64,000 nt of DNA, taken from NCBI RefSeq assembly GCF_000196115.1, contig NC_005027.1, positions 5,576,001 through 5,640,000 of the forward strand, in the 5' to 3' direction. Both the position numbers and the translations under genes were made by a program. Shown here piece after piece: positions 25,362 through 34,679 of this stretch. The number at the start of each line of letters is the position of its first letter. The first letter of the stretch is position 1. The notes below the pieces were generated by a model, which saw only the letters and a list, made by a program, of their open reading frames with translations, searched no databases and was not told where the DNA came from. Source of the DNA: Rhodopirellula baltica SH 1 (lineage in GTDB: Bacteria > Planctomycetota > Planctomycetia > Pirellulales > Pirellulaceae).

Positions 25362-26762
25362 ATGGCCAACGATCTCGTCCCGCTGGGGTGGGTTGTTCGG
25401 AACCAATGCAAACAACTCCAAATGCTTGCTTCACGCATGAATGCCCTGCTAACCGACACACACAACTTCGAATCAGCCGCGTTGGGCGGTTTGTTGACGG
25501 ACGATACGTTTTGGCCGGCGGAACCCCGCTCGCTGAATGAACTCGGCCTGTCGGTCAGCTTTATCGAAGCGTTGACGATCAAGTCGATTCATCAAATCGG
25601 AACCATCAGTGGTCGCAATGTGGCGACGATGATGGGATTGCCGTTTCGTTTGGTGGAACCCATCGTTGATGCGCTTCGGACTCGCAAGTTTGTTGCTCAC
25701 GTGCGACCGGCAGCGTTCAACGACTATTACTACTCGCTGACCGAACTGGGGCAAAAGCGGGCGCAGACTCACCTTCAGCAATGCAGCTACATCGGGCCAG
25801 CACCCGTGCCATTGGCTGATTACACACTCAGCGTGGAAGCTCAAGCCGCCGGTGTCGATCCCATCGAGCGAGATGATTTACAAGCTTCGCTTTCGAAGAT
25901 CTCCTACCAGGACGAATTGCTCGACCAGATTGGTCCAGCGATCAATAGCAACACTGGGATGTTCTTGTTCGGTCCTCCCGGCAATGGAAAGACCACCATC
26001 GCTCGAAGCTTGACCCAGTGTTTGGGACAGGAAATTTGGATCCCCCATGCGATCCTGGATGATGGCAATTTGATCAAAGTCAAAGACGATGCCTATCACC
26101 AAGAAACGCCTGTGCCGGAAGGCGACGGTCAGTTGTTGAAGGCGCAGGAATGGGACAAGCGTTGGGTGCGAATTCAACGACCCAGCGTCGTTGTTGGCGG
26201 TGAATTGGTAATGGAGAACCTCGAAGTTCGCCACGATCATCGATCCAATATCTGCGAAGCACCGCTTCAGATGAAAAGCAACTGCGGTTGTCTGTTGATC
26301 GATGACTTTGGCCGTCAACGAATTGCTCCGGAAGAGTTGCTCAACCGGTGGATTGTGCCGCTGGAAAATCGATGCGATTACTTGACGTTGCCAACGGGTA
26401 AGAAGATTCAGATCCCGTTTGAGCAGCTCATCTTGTTCTCGACCAATTTGAACCCGGACGACCTTGTTGACGAAGCGTTTCTTCGCCGCGTCCCCTACAA
26501 GATCTTTGTGAACGACCCGTCGCCCGACGAGTTTCGGTCGCTCATGAAAACAGTCGCTTCGCAAATGGGTTTCCCTGAGACACCCGAAGCCGCCAACCAT
26601 TTGCTCGCCTACTACAAGCAAAACAATCGACCACCGCGTCGATGCCACCCGCGAGATTTGCTGACGCAAGTCGCTAACTTCTGTCGTTACCGTCGATTGC
26701 CTTTGACGTTGCGGCCGGAGTACCTCGATCAAGCATGCCGTAGTTACTTCAGTGCTCTCTAG
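25362..26762 (+). CDS. AAA ATPase, partner candidate of the kinase-tubulin protein
   Basis: This is a 466-residue protein. The N-terminal 170 residues look like a winged-helix or helical adaptor (SLNELGLSVSFIEALTIKSI, LTELGQKRAQTHL). The AAA core has Walker A GPPGNGKT (204-211), Walker B CLLIDDFGRQR, a sensor-like LFSTNLNPDDLVDEAFLRR and a C-terminal lid with RCHPRDLLTQVANFC. The start at ATG 25362 has a weak AGG in front; an ATG at 25428 (MLASRMNALL) is possible. It lies 142 bases upstream of the kinase-tubulin gene on the same strand. MoxR-like or TadZ-neighbour ATPases look similar. The substrate is unknown. Confidence 0.8.
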   Translation: MANDLVPLGWVVRNQCKQLQMLASRMNALLTDTHNFESAALGGLLTDDTFWPAEPRSLNELGLSVSFIEALTIKSIHQIGTISGRNVATMMGLPFRLVEPIVDALRTRKFVAHVRPAAFNDYYYSLTELGQKRAQTHLQQCSYIGPAPVPLADYTLSVEAQAAGVDPIERDDLQASLSKISYQDELLDQIGPAINSNTGMFLFGPPGNGKTTIARSLTQCLGQEIWIPHAILDDGNLIKVKDDAYHQETPVPEGDGQLLKAQEWDKRWVRIQRPSVVVGGELVMENLEVRHDHRSNICEAPLQMKSNCGCLLIDDFGRQRIAPEELLNRWIVPLENRCDYLTLPTGKKIQIPFEQLILFSTNLNPDDLVDEAFLRRVPYKIFVNDPSPDEFRSLMKTVASQMGFPETPEAANHLLAYYKQNNRPPRRCHPRDLLTQVANFCRYRRLPLTLRPEYLDQACRSYFSAL

Positions 26763-26904
26763 GTTTTGTTCTAGGCGTGGCTGACCCTTCAATAGGGAAT
26801 GCTCGACGTCTACTGATTTTTCGAAAACAGCGGATTCCATCAAAGAATTCGTGCCGAACCAGACTTTCCATTCGCCGCTCAACAATGTCGTTCACAGTCG
26901 CCCG

Positions 26905-29900
26905 ATGACCGTCAAGACAACCCAAACGATCGCTCCCGGATACGAACCAATCACCGGCTACACGCTGGAGAAAAAGATTGGTGAAGGCGGCTTTGGTGAA
27001 GTTTGGTTGGCCAATGCGCCAGGCGGATTGAAGAAAGCGGTCAAGTTTGTGTTTGGTGCCAACGACGCCAGACGCGGTTCGCGTGAGCTGAAATCGTTGG
27101 AGCGAATCAAGGGAGTTCACCACCCGTTTCTGTTGACTCTGGAGCGATTTGGAATCGTGGACGATCGCTTGGTGATCGTCACGGAACTGGCTGACGGATC
27201 GCTCGAAGACGTACTGAAACGACATCAAGACCGCGGTTCATGTGGTATTCCCCGGGCCGCTTTGTTGTCGTATCTGCATGATGCAGCGGATGCTTTGGAT
27301 TACTTGCACGGCAGCTATCAACTACAGCACCTCGACGTGAAGCCAGGAAATTTGTTGTTGGTCGGTGGGCACGTCAAGGTTGGTGACTTTGGGTTACTCA
27401 AAGATCTGCGAGAGATCGATCACTCGGTGATTGGCGGATTGACCCCCATCTACGCTCCGCCGGAGTTGTTTGACGGTCGGCCATGCATCAACAGCGATCA
27501 GTATTCGCTCGCGGTGATGTATCAAGAGTTGTTGACCGGTACGCGTCCATTCACCGGTCGTACGATCGCGCAATTGGCAACGCAGCACATCCATGCCGCA
27601 CCCGTGTTGGATTCATTGCCAGCAGCCGACCGTGTGGCGGTGGCGCGAGCATTGGAGAAAGACCCGGAACGTCGTTTCGACTCGTGCAAGGACTTCGTCG
27701 AAGCACTGCGAACAACCCGTGGTCGCGATGAGACGGCCATCCATACTTCGACCAAACCAAGCATTCGGACTCGCCAGGAAGCCGTCGAAGACTTGCCAAG
27801 TCTGAAGTCGGGAAAGGCGATGGTCCACGCCCGTGTGACGGGACACGCCTTGGTGGTCGCCGTTGGTGGCGTCGGAGCAGAATGCTTGCATGAACTACGC
27901 AGCCGTGTTGCGACCTTGCATAGTGCTTGCCCCTTGGATCTGCATTCGGTATTGATCGACACGGACATGCATACCATTCACGCGGCTCGTTTGGCAGAAG
28001 CATCGGACCGCATTCCGCCGGCGACAATTCTGCACACACCGCTCAAATCGGCTCAGCAATACCGCGAAGGACGGACTGATCACTTCCGATCGTTGTCACG
28101 TCGTTGGATTTACAACGTGCCTCGCAGCGGTACGACCGAAGGCATGCGTCCACTGGGTCGGTTGGCGATGATTGATCACGCGAAAACCATCGACTCGGGG
28201 CTTCGCGAATCGATTGATCACTTGGCTGCGGTCTGTGGTGACCGCATTCCGTCGGTCTACATCATTGGTTCGCTTTCTGGTGGAACGGCCAGCGGAATGG
28301 TGATGGACTTGGCACCTCGGATTCGAACAATCTTGGATGAAGCGGGTCTGGAAAGCGCTTCGGTATTGCCGTTGTTGTCGACCGTATCGCTGCAGGGCAA
28401 CCCGCACCAACCATTGACGCTTCATGATTCATTCGCCGCGATCTCTGAGATCGGTCACTACATGTTGCCCGAGAACAGTTATCCCGGGGATTCCGGCGTG
28501 GACTGGTCCGGAGTTCCTGCCTCTCGAAACCCGCTGCGAAATGCGTATGTGGTCGTCGACGGCGATCACGCTCTCCCAAAATCAGGTTCGGCCGCGGCAA
28601 CGATGGTGGATTACCTGTGGGCGGATGCGACCGGTGCTGGCGAACTGTTGGCGGAAGCTCGACGAAGTGATCAAGCCGATGCTGCGGTGCTCGCGAAACC
28701 TATGCTGCGATCGGTCGGAGTGGCTCGGCTGAAATGTGTTCGCGCATTGGAAGAGAATTTGCTCGCGCCCGCTGCGGCACGTCACCTTTTGTTGCGTTGG
28801 CTCGGCAACCCCAATGAGTCACGTCAGATCGCAGGTCCAACAACCGAACGCTTACGGAAACGGTGCGGTCTGGACATCGCGAATTATTTGGACGAAGTGA
28901 AGGCACCGTTTGGCCAAGACGCGGACAACATCGCAAGAAATTTGTCCGAGATGCTTTCCCGTCTATCGGTTCAGGAAATCATGGATGGCCCACGAATCAC
29001 GCGACTGTTGAAGGAAAAACTAAGCGAGTGTGATGTTTTGGATCGATTGGACCGCCGGGCGGCAACTCAAATGGTCATGCTTCGTCGCGAAGTGTCGGTC
29101 AGGATGCACGATGGACGAATCGATGTCACTTCCAGCATGCAGGCCACCGAAGGATTGATGAATTGGTGTTCGGCCCAAGTCCAAGAATTGGAACAATTCC
29201 GAACCGACCTACGCGAGCAGCAAACCGCGGTGCGGCAACAGCTGTGCTCCAATACAGACTTGGAAAGCGAAATCGAAGCGGCCGAGAAGTTGGCGATGAT
29301 GGAGTTGAATCTGATTGCATCAGAAATGGCCGGCGAACAGCTCAAAGCATTTGCAAAACGAATTGAGAATCTGCATGCGACATTGACCAAGATGGCAGTC
29401 GGCATCGCGAAGGCCATTCGATGTGTTCCCGGTGACAATCGCGACACAGAGAATCCTTGGACGGAGATGCCGCAGGAGATTCAGATGCGTTTCAATGCGG
29501 TACTGGAAAACCTGCATTCGCAAACCGCGTCACCTTGGTTGCTCGGTCCGTTGCGTGACGCGAAAATCGAGTGGGACGAACAGGCGTTGGCAACTGATTT
29601 GGTCGGGAAGTGTTTACCCGTCGTCGAAAATGTGATCGACGCTCATCGACAGTCTTCTGCTAGTTTGACTGATTCAACGACCTCGTCAGCATCGGTTCTG
29701 ACTCAGGATTCAGACCTGACTAATACCCAAGTGATCCCGGATCAACGCGACACCAACACGGCTCAGCTAGCCCGGACAGGTGTTTGCGAAACTCAAACAT
29801 TTGAGCAACCACAGAACGGCACCTCGTTGTGGAATGAACAAACAACGATTGAATCCGCGTTGCGGGTTGCATCGCCACCGCTGCTGCAATGCGGCGGGCG

Positions 29901-30144
29901 GCAACGATTGTTGTTGTTGGTCGGAAGCGAGTCGGATCGTGAGCGTTTGGAACCCCAGGTTTCGTCCGCTCACACGGGCTCATTGACGACGGTGGTGATC
30001 CCGGGTGTGACTCCGATTTTGGTTCACGAAGCCCAGCAAATTCCGATTGATAATGTTTTGGAACAGCTGGAGTTGGTATCCGGCGGCAACACGCAGGTCA
30101 GCAAACGCTTGCACGCTCGCAGCGACGTGAACTGGAAAGAATAG
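26905..30144 (+). CDS. Ser/Thr protein kinase fused to tubulin/FtsZ-like GTPase domain
   Basis: This is a 1079-residue protein from ATG 26905; a GTG 18 codons upstream is the alternative. Residues 13-275 form a kinase domain with an intact core: glycine loop GEGGFGEVW, K47, catalytic loop HLDVKPGN with D144 and N149, and DFG 161-163. From about 308 a tubulin-superfamily pattern follows in the right order: glycine loop AVGGVGAE (319-326), LIDTD (350-354) like the FtsZ NTDxxAL strand, and SGGTASG (458-464), one residue off the tubulin signature [SAG]GGTG[SA]G. It resembles the Tubulin_2/FtsZ-like families. A helical, partly coiled-coil region (about 730-850) and a low-complexity linker precede a short C-terminal domain. 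No membrane helix is seen. GTP binding and self-assembly are inferred. Confidence 0.85.
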   Translation: MTVKTTQTIAPGYEPITGYTLEKKIGEGGFGEVWLANAPGGLKKAVKFVFGANDARRGSRELKSLERIKGVHHPFLLTLERFGIVDDRLVIVTELADGSLEDVLKRHQDRGSCGIPRAALLSYLHDAADALDYLHGSYQLQHLDVKPGNLLLVGGHVKVGDFGLLKDLREIDHSVIGGLTPIYAPPELFDGRPCINSDQYSLAVMYQELLTGTRPFTGRTIAQLATQHIHAAPVLDSLPAADRVAVARALEKDPERRFDSCKDFVEALRTTRGRDETAIHTSTKPSIRTRQEAVEDLPSLKSGKAMVHARVTGHALVVAVGGVGAECLHELRSRVATLHSACPLDLHSVLIDTDMHTIHAARLAEASDRIPPATILHTPLKSAQQYREGRTDHFRSLSRRWIYNVPRSGTTEGMRPLGRLAMIDHAKTIDSGLRESIDHLAAVCGDRIPSVYIIGSLSGGTASGMVMDLAPRIRTILDEAGLESASVLPLLSTVSLQGNPHQPLTLHDSFAAISEIGHYMLPENSYPGDSGVDWSGVPASRNPLRNAYVVVDGDHALPKSGSAAATMVDYLWADATGAGELLAEARRSDQADAAVLAKPMLRSVGVARLKCVRALEENLLAPAAARHLLLRWLGNPNESRQIAGPTTERLRKRCGLDIANYLDEVKAPFGQDADNIARNLSEMLSRLSVQEIMDGPRITRLLKEKLSECDVLDRLDRRAATQMVMLRREVSVRMHDGRIDVTSSMQATEGLMNWCSAQVQELEQFRTDLREQQTAVRQQLCSNTDLESEIEAAEKLAMMELNLIASEMAGEQLKAFAKRIENLHATLTKMAVGIAKAIRCVPGDNRDTENPWTEMPQEIQMRFNAVLENLHSQTASPWLLGPLRDAKIEWDEQALATDLVGKCLPVVENVIDAHRQSSASLTDSTTSSASVLTQDSDLTNTQVIPDQRDTNTAQLARTGVCETQTFEQPQNGTSLWNEQTTIESALRVASPPLLQCGGRQRLLLLVGSESDRERLEPQVSSAHTGSLTTVVIPGVTPILVHEAQQIPIDNVLEQLELVSGGNTQVSKRLHARSDVNWKE

Positions 30145-30186
30145 CCAACCGCTTCTGGCAAACCGAAAAGCGTGTCAGGAAGCTCT

Positions 30187-30849
30187 TCACGCGTTGGTGT
30201 TCTGCGGCAACAGTTCCCAAAGTCGCGGATCGGCAAGTGATTCAGCGACCAAATGGACGTCCTCAAAAACGTGCGACCGAGTGTGCTCGTTCGGTACCGC
30301 GACCGTGACTGCACCGGCCGAAACCGCAGCTTTCGATCCGTTACCGCTGTCTTCTAAAACAAGCATCTCTGTTGGCGATACACGGAGCCGATCGGCCGCT
30401 TTCAAGTACATTTCTGGATTGGGCTTGCCGTGAGTAACATCGTCACCGGTCAACGCAAACGCCAGATCGTCCGACCATTCGGTAGTCGGCAAGATCATGT
30501 CCACGAACTTTCGACGACTGCTGGTGGCTAAACCGAACGGCAGTCCACTGGTTCGCAACCGTTCGATCCATTCCGCCAGACCTGGCATCGGTCGAAGTTC
30601 TCCGAGCAAAAGATCGCCGTAGACGTCATCGGACTCCGCGAGCAAAGACACCGGGTCGTCATCCAATTGGTGGTGATCGATCATTTGACCAACAGCGGAC
30701 AAACCTACCCGCCCCATCATCTTCTGTTGCAGTTCCAATGTGAAAGTGTGACCGCGACGTTCCATCAACACTTGACCGACCTGGAAATAAATTCGCTCGG
30801 TATCGAACAACAGCCCATCCATGTCCAACGCAACGCCTCGAAGATGCAT
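30187..30849 (-). CDS. HAD-superfamily hydrolase, beta-phosphoglucomutase-like
   Basis: This 220-residue protein starts at ATG 30849; the frame is open further upstream only as antisense-free overlap with the exporter gene, which I reject. HAD motif I is LDMDGLLFDT with D9 and D11, motif II FGLATSS, motif III Lys in HGKPNPEMYLKAA and motif IV LVLEDSGNG. The helical cap fits the phosphoglucomutase/phosphatase subfamily that acts on small phosphorylated sugars. It lies 14 bases after the exporter gene and is likely the last gene of the lspA-exporter-HAD transcript. Substrate unknown. Confidence 0.9.
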   Translation of the reverse strand: MHLRGVALDMDGLLFDTERIYFQVGQVLMERRGHTFTLELQQKMMGRVGLSAVGQMIDHHQLDDDPVSLLAESDDVYGDLLLGELRPMPGLAEWIERLRTSGLPFGLATSSRRKFVDMILPTTEWSDDLAFALTGDDVTHGKPNPEMYLKAADRLRVSPTEMLVLEDSGNGSKAAVSAGAVTVAVPNEHTRSHVFEDVHLVAESLADPRLWELLPQNTNA

Positions 30850-30863
30850 GTTCGCTCCAGATT

Positions 30864-33191
30864 TCAATGTGAGTTTGTCAGACCGTCGACCGCGACGATG
30901 GCAGCGGGCAATAACGTGAGATTGATCAAAGCGGACGCCGCCAATGTCGCGGCGATCAACATTCCAAAGGTGGCGGTGGGGATGAAGGGGCTGGTCATCA
31001 AAATGCCAAACCCAATCACCAATGCTAATGTCGCCAGCAAGATCGGAGCCGCCACATCCGTCGCCGCTTCCGTCGCAGCCACCACCACATCCACGCCGGC
31101 GGATCGTCCACGCTGATAGCCCGCAAGGAAGTGGATCGAACCGTCGATGGACAAACCAATGGAGACCGCACCAATCATGGCGGATCCTAAATCCAAACCT
31201 CCGCCGGCAAGTCCCATGACAGCCAAGACCAGCATCACCGGCAACGTGTTCGTCAGCAATGCGACGAGAGAGTATCGCAGGCTTCCGGTCGCGATTCCGA
31301 TCAATATGCCGACCAAGGCCAGAGCGATCGCCAAGGCTTTCCATTGGTCGCGAAGCAAACTGCTGACGAGTTGAGACATCAGAACGGAGTAACCGGTAAC
31401 GAGTGCTCGTTCATCAAACTTTTGGGCCAATTGCGAGACTTGATCGATGAGTTCTCGCTTCACTTCGCCAGGCAGGCTTTCTTCGCTTCGCAGCATGATT
31501 CTCAGTTCTCGTGTCTCACCTTCCTTTGGTGGATCAAACGTCAACAGAGCGTCAGCGAAAGTGGGAATCGCGGTTCGCATGCCTGCCAAGCGAACTTCGG
31601 GGGTCACGATGGATAGCAGTGGACTCTGAGCTGCAACTCCGTCCGCATCCGCAAGTGACAAGACCTTCGTCAGGCGATGAATTTCGCCGGTCGAGGAATC
31701 AACAACTTCCAGTTCACGCAGTTTGGTCTCCAAACTTTGAACTCGAGACACGTAGTCCGGCGAAATGGTTTCTGGTGCGGGAAGTACAACGTCCCATACC
31801 CCCGCTCCGCCCAACTGTTGCTCCACACGAGCATAAGCCTGAACGATGTTGCTGGTTTCTCGAAAGTTGCTTAGGAAGCTGGTTTCGGTTCGCAGTTGAG
31901 TGACCATCGTTATGCTTACGATCAGAGCGATGATAGAAACGATTGACAAAAGTTTGCTGTGACGCAGGCTGACTGACACCAGGTGAACGAGGAATCTTTC
32001 TGAGAGACTGGGTGCTCCGTTGGAGTGCGTTGGTTCAAGCGGAGTTCGTTTACCTGATGGCAGGCTCATCAAAGCCGCGGTGAACCAAACCAATGCGGCA
32101 ACAATCGCCAATGCGGCAACAGCGGTCATCGTGCCAAATTGCTGAACCGGTCGCACTTCCGAGTTCAACAGCGAAGCGAATCCGGCCGCATCCGTCAGGC
32201 AGGTCCAGAGAATGGGAATCGCCAGAAACGCAGTGACTCGGACGATCGATTCATTAACAGGGGATTCGCCTGACCCGTTGGAGTTGTCTCGCGAACGGAC
32301 GCCGATATGCATCACAGCGGCGACTACGATGACCGCGATGATGGCGATCAGAATGGTTGAGACCAAAGACATTTCCATTCCCAACGCGACGATGGATGCT
32401 CTCGTGCAAAGTGTCGCCCATACGATTGCCATGGTGGCCAGCAGGACAACGCGATAATCGCGAAGCGTCAACAGCATCACCAGGCTCAGCAGACCGATCG
32501 TGCCCAACGCCAATCGATTGCCATCAGCTTGGATCATGTCAAAAGCATCATCGAGCAACACGGGTTCACCTATCAGAACCGGGGCTCGTTGAGAAGGAAT
32601 TTGATCAGCAAGCCGTCGCAATTCTGCAATGGCTGATTCGGTCTGCCCAGGTTGAAGCATCGCCACAATCGCAGCGGTCTTCTCGTCCTGCCCATGGGTG
32701 TACCCCGCAAAGAGATCCCGAAACGAATTCGCGACCGGATCGTCTTTCGCTAGCATCTTTGACGGAGGCGGCGGAGCTTCTGAACCAGATGGAAGCGATC
32801 CTGCTAGGAACGAAAACTGTGGCCGGATGTAAGCAAACGCCTGGACCAATTTCGAGACTGACAAAACGCCTCGAACGCCATCGATCGATTCAGCAGAGTT
32901 GGTCCATGCTCGATTCCGGGCGACTCCCTCAGGGGTCATCAATTCGGCGTCATCGTAGACCAACATGACGACCAAATTGCCGCCAAAGGTTCGCTGCAGA
33001 TGCTGATACTGATTCAGCGTTGGATCGGTTGGAGAAAACATCGCCGCCAGGGAACGGTCCATCCCCAGGTCTGTCTGGTAGATCGCCAGCGGGATCGCCG
33101 ACAGACAACCGATGAGGAATAACCACCAACGCCAAACCCAAAGCAATCGAGCCAGAGTGTGTCGTGGCGACGCGATCAGCGAAGTTCTCAC
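30864..33191 (-). CDS. MMPL/RND-superfamily membrane exporter
   Basis: This is a 775-residue integral membrane protein with the two-fold RND layout: one N-terminal helix, a large periplasmic domain of about 170 residues, five helices, a second periplasmic domain (about 440-600) and five more helices. It resembles the 'predicted exporter of the RND superfamily' group (hopanoid or lipid exporters, HpnN, MmpL). The start is GTG at 33191, overlapping the lspA stop in GTGA, which supports the choice. Cargo is not known. The Gly/Ala-rich last helices match the second repeat (IGAVSIGLSIDGSIHFL). Confidence 0.88.
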   Translation of the reverse strand: MRTSLIASPRHTLARLLWVWRWWLFLIGCLSAIPLAIYQTDLGMDRSLAAMFSPTDPTLNQYQHLQRTFGGNLVVMLVYDDAELMTPEGVARNRAWTNSAESIDGVRGVLSVSKLVQAFAYIRPQFSFLAGSLPSGSEAPPPPSKMLAKDDPVANSFRDLFAGYTHGQDEKTAAIVAMLQPGQTESAIAELRRLADQIPSQRAPVLIGEPVLLDDAFDMIQADGNRLALGTIGLLSLVMLLTLRDYRVVLLATMAIVWATLCTRASIVALGMEMSLVSTILIAIIAVIVVAAVMHIGVRSRDNSNGSGESPVNESIVRVTAFLAIPILWTCLTDAAGFASLLNSEVRPVQQFGTMTAVAALAIVAALVWFTAALMSLPSGKRTPLEPTHSNGAPSLSERFLVHLVSVSLRHSKLLSIVSIIALIVSITMVTQLRTETSFLSNFRETSNIVQAYARVEQQLGGAGVWDVVLPAPETISPDYVSRVQSLETKLRELEVVDSSTGEIHRLTKVLSLADADGVAAQSPLLSIVTPEVRLAGMRTAIPTFADALLTFDPPKEGETRELRIMLRSEESLPGEVKRELIDQVSQLAQKFDERALVTGYSVLMSQLVSSLLRDQWKALAIALALVGILIGIATGSLRYSLVALLTNTLPVMLVLAVMGLAGGGLDLGSAMIGAVSIGLSIDGSIHFLAGYQRGRSAGVDVVVAATEAATDVAAPILLATLALVIGFGILMTSPFIPTATFGMLIAATLAASALINLTLLPAAIVAVDGLTNSH

Positions 33192-33859
33192 GACGCGGCC
33201 GGCTTCGTACCTTCGGTCGGTTCGTCCGGCGCCCTCCGGCCTGGTAACTCATTGCCGTCGGCTTCACCGTGCGGTGGTGGCGGGAAGAAGAATGATTGAA
33301 CCAACAACATGATCGCTCCGGTAACCAACAAAGAGTCCGCAATGTTGAAGTTGGGCCATTTCCATTGATCGGATGCCTGCCAAAGAATCCAATCGCGAAC
33401 GCCGCTTTGCCATTGATCCGGCAGTCCCGGTTTCCACCAAAATCCTAGACGGTCGTAAAGGTTGCCGATGATGCCTCCGGTGATGCATCCGAGTGCGAAC
33501 GTCAACCAACACGATCGCGCGGCCTTGAAGAAGAACAGCCAAGCGATGATTGCCGCAGCGGCAAAGACTGAGATCGCCGCGAAAACCAAACCTTGGCCAG
33601 CTCCCAAACCGAAGACCGCGCCGATGTTCACCGCGGTTTCAATCCCGAAGTAACCTTCGATGATCCAATAAACGTCTTGGGTTCCCGGCAAACCACGCCA
33701 ACGGAAGATGGCCTCTTTGCTCCACAGGTCCAATGCGCCACCAGCAATGGCGAGGCCGAAAAACAATGCATAGCGGTTGGCGGGAAACGCTGCCCCCTGG
33801 CTAGCGGTTGGCGCTGGGGTGGGGGCGTGTCCGGAAGGATTCACTTTGGCTGAATTCAT
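33188..33859 (-). CDS. lspA: Lipoprotein signal peptidase (signal peptidase II)
   Basis: From ATG 33859 the protein has 223 residues. LspA cleaves the signal peptide of diacylglyceryl-modified prolipoproteins in the inner membrane. The two catalytic aspartates are seen in the family motifs GNLYDRLG (D136) and FNIADSLL (D175); four membrane helices are present. It is longer than the usual 160-170 residues because of a polar N-terminal extension, an extra loop (WWKPGLPDQWQSGVRDW) before the second catalytic motif and a polar C-terminal tail. An ATG 19 codons further upstream (33916) is less likely. The exporter gene overlaps its stop. Confidence 0.93.
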   Translation of the reverse strand: MNSAKVNPSGHAPTPAPTASQGAAFPANRYALFFGLAIAGGALDLWSKEAIFRWRGLPGTQDVYWIIEGYFGIETAVNIGAVFGLGAGQGLVFAAISVFAAAAIIAWLFFFKAARSCWLTFALGCITGGIIGNLYDRLGFWWKPGLPDQWQSGVRDWILWQASDQWKWPNFNIADSLLVTGAIMLLVQSFFFPPPPHGEADGNELPGRRAPDEPTEGTKPAAS

Positions 33860-34062
33860 TCGGGTGGGCCAAATGGAGGAACGCGAAGCAGACAGTGCCT
33901 GCTCGGGGTGCTTCAATCAGCCAGCACCGTAGATTGCGGAGGCGAAATTTCCCAGATGACTATCCGAGAAGAAGCCGCAATCGTCTCAGAATGTTAGAAA
34001 GCAAGAGGGCCTGCATTCCAAAGAGCCAACAATTCCGCACATCCAGGCCGGCTCAGCCGGGG

Positions 34063-34497
34063 TCACTGGTGACTGGCGACCCAACTTCGGAGCTCAGATT
34101 CCGATCGATAGCCCACTTCGTCCGCCAAGACCTTGCCGTTTCGGACCAGGAACATCCTTGGAATGCCTTCGATTCCAAATTGGGCGGCGACTTCTGGTTG
34201 CTCTCCCACATCAATTTTCACCACACGAACCTCCCCCGCGAGAGTCGGTTCAAGCGATTCCAATTCCTTGTCAATCTGCCGACATGGTCCGCACCATGGC
34301 GCACCAAATTTGACGAGCACCAAATCTTGATCGCCTGCTGAACCGACAACCTGTTGGATGGCTTCGGCGGGGACGTTCACCGTCGGCCCGGGGTTGTTGG
34401 GGACGTTGCACCCGATGAAGAACAACGAAGCCAGACCGATACCTGCAGCCGCAATGGAAGTCACGGCAAGTGAAGCGGGGCGAGGATAGGACGTCAT
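34063..34497 (-). CDS. Thioredoxin-like lipoprotein
   Basis: From ATG 34497 the protein has 144 residues. A hydrophobic signal ends in LFFIGC, a lipobox, so the mature protein should be a lipid-anchored periplasmic thioredoxin. The fold is clear: LVLVKFGAPWCGPCRQI with the CGPC active site, VVKIDVGEQPEVAAQFGIEGIPRMFL with the cis-Pro. The frame is open 46 codons upstream but that extension would bury the signal peptide. CGPC suggests a reducing thioredoxin-type centre. It lies on the same strand as lspA, 203 bases upstream. Confidence 0.9.
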   Translation of the reverse strand: MTSYPRPASLAVTSIAAAGIGLASLFFIGCNVPNNPGPTVNVPAEAIQQVVGSAGDQDLVLVKFGAPWCGPCRQIDKELESLEPTLAGEVRVVKIDVGEQPEVAAQFGIEGIPRMFLVRNGKVLADEVGYRSESELRSWVASHQ

Positions 34498-34679
34498 GAT
34501 CAGACTCCGCGAACAAAGCACCGCCGGAAAATGCGGTGCAAAAATGGGCAACGCGAAAAGACGCAATGCGAGGAACGGGAAACAAACTATTGTACTGCTA
34601 GGTATGCAATGTCTGTTCCACGGATTTCCCCGCACTGGATTTCATTTCAAATTCGCCCGTTTGCAGGCGGATATCCCAC

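Noticed and set aside
30850-31344. N-terminal extension of the HAD hydrolase
   Set aside because: It overlaps the exporter gene in another frame and is Gly/Arg/His-rich without domain; HAD motif I begins right after ATG 30849.
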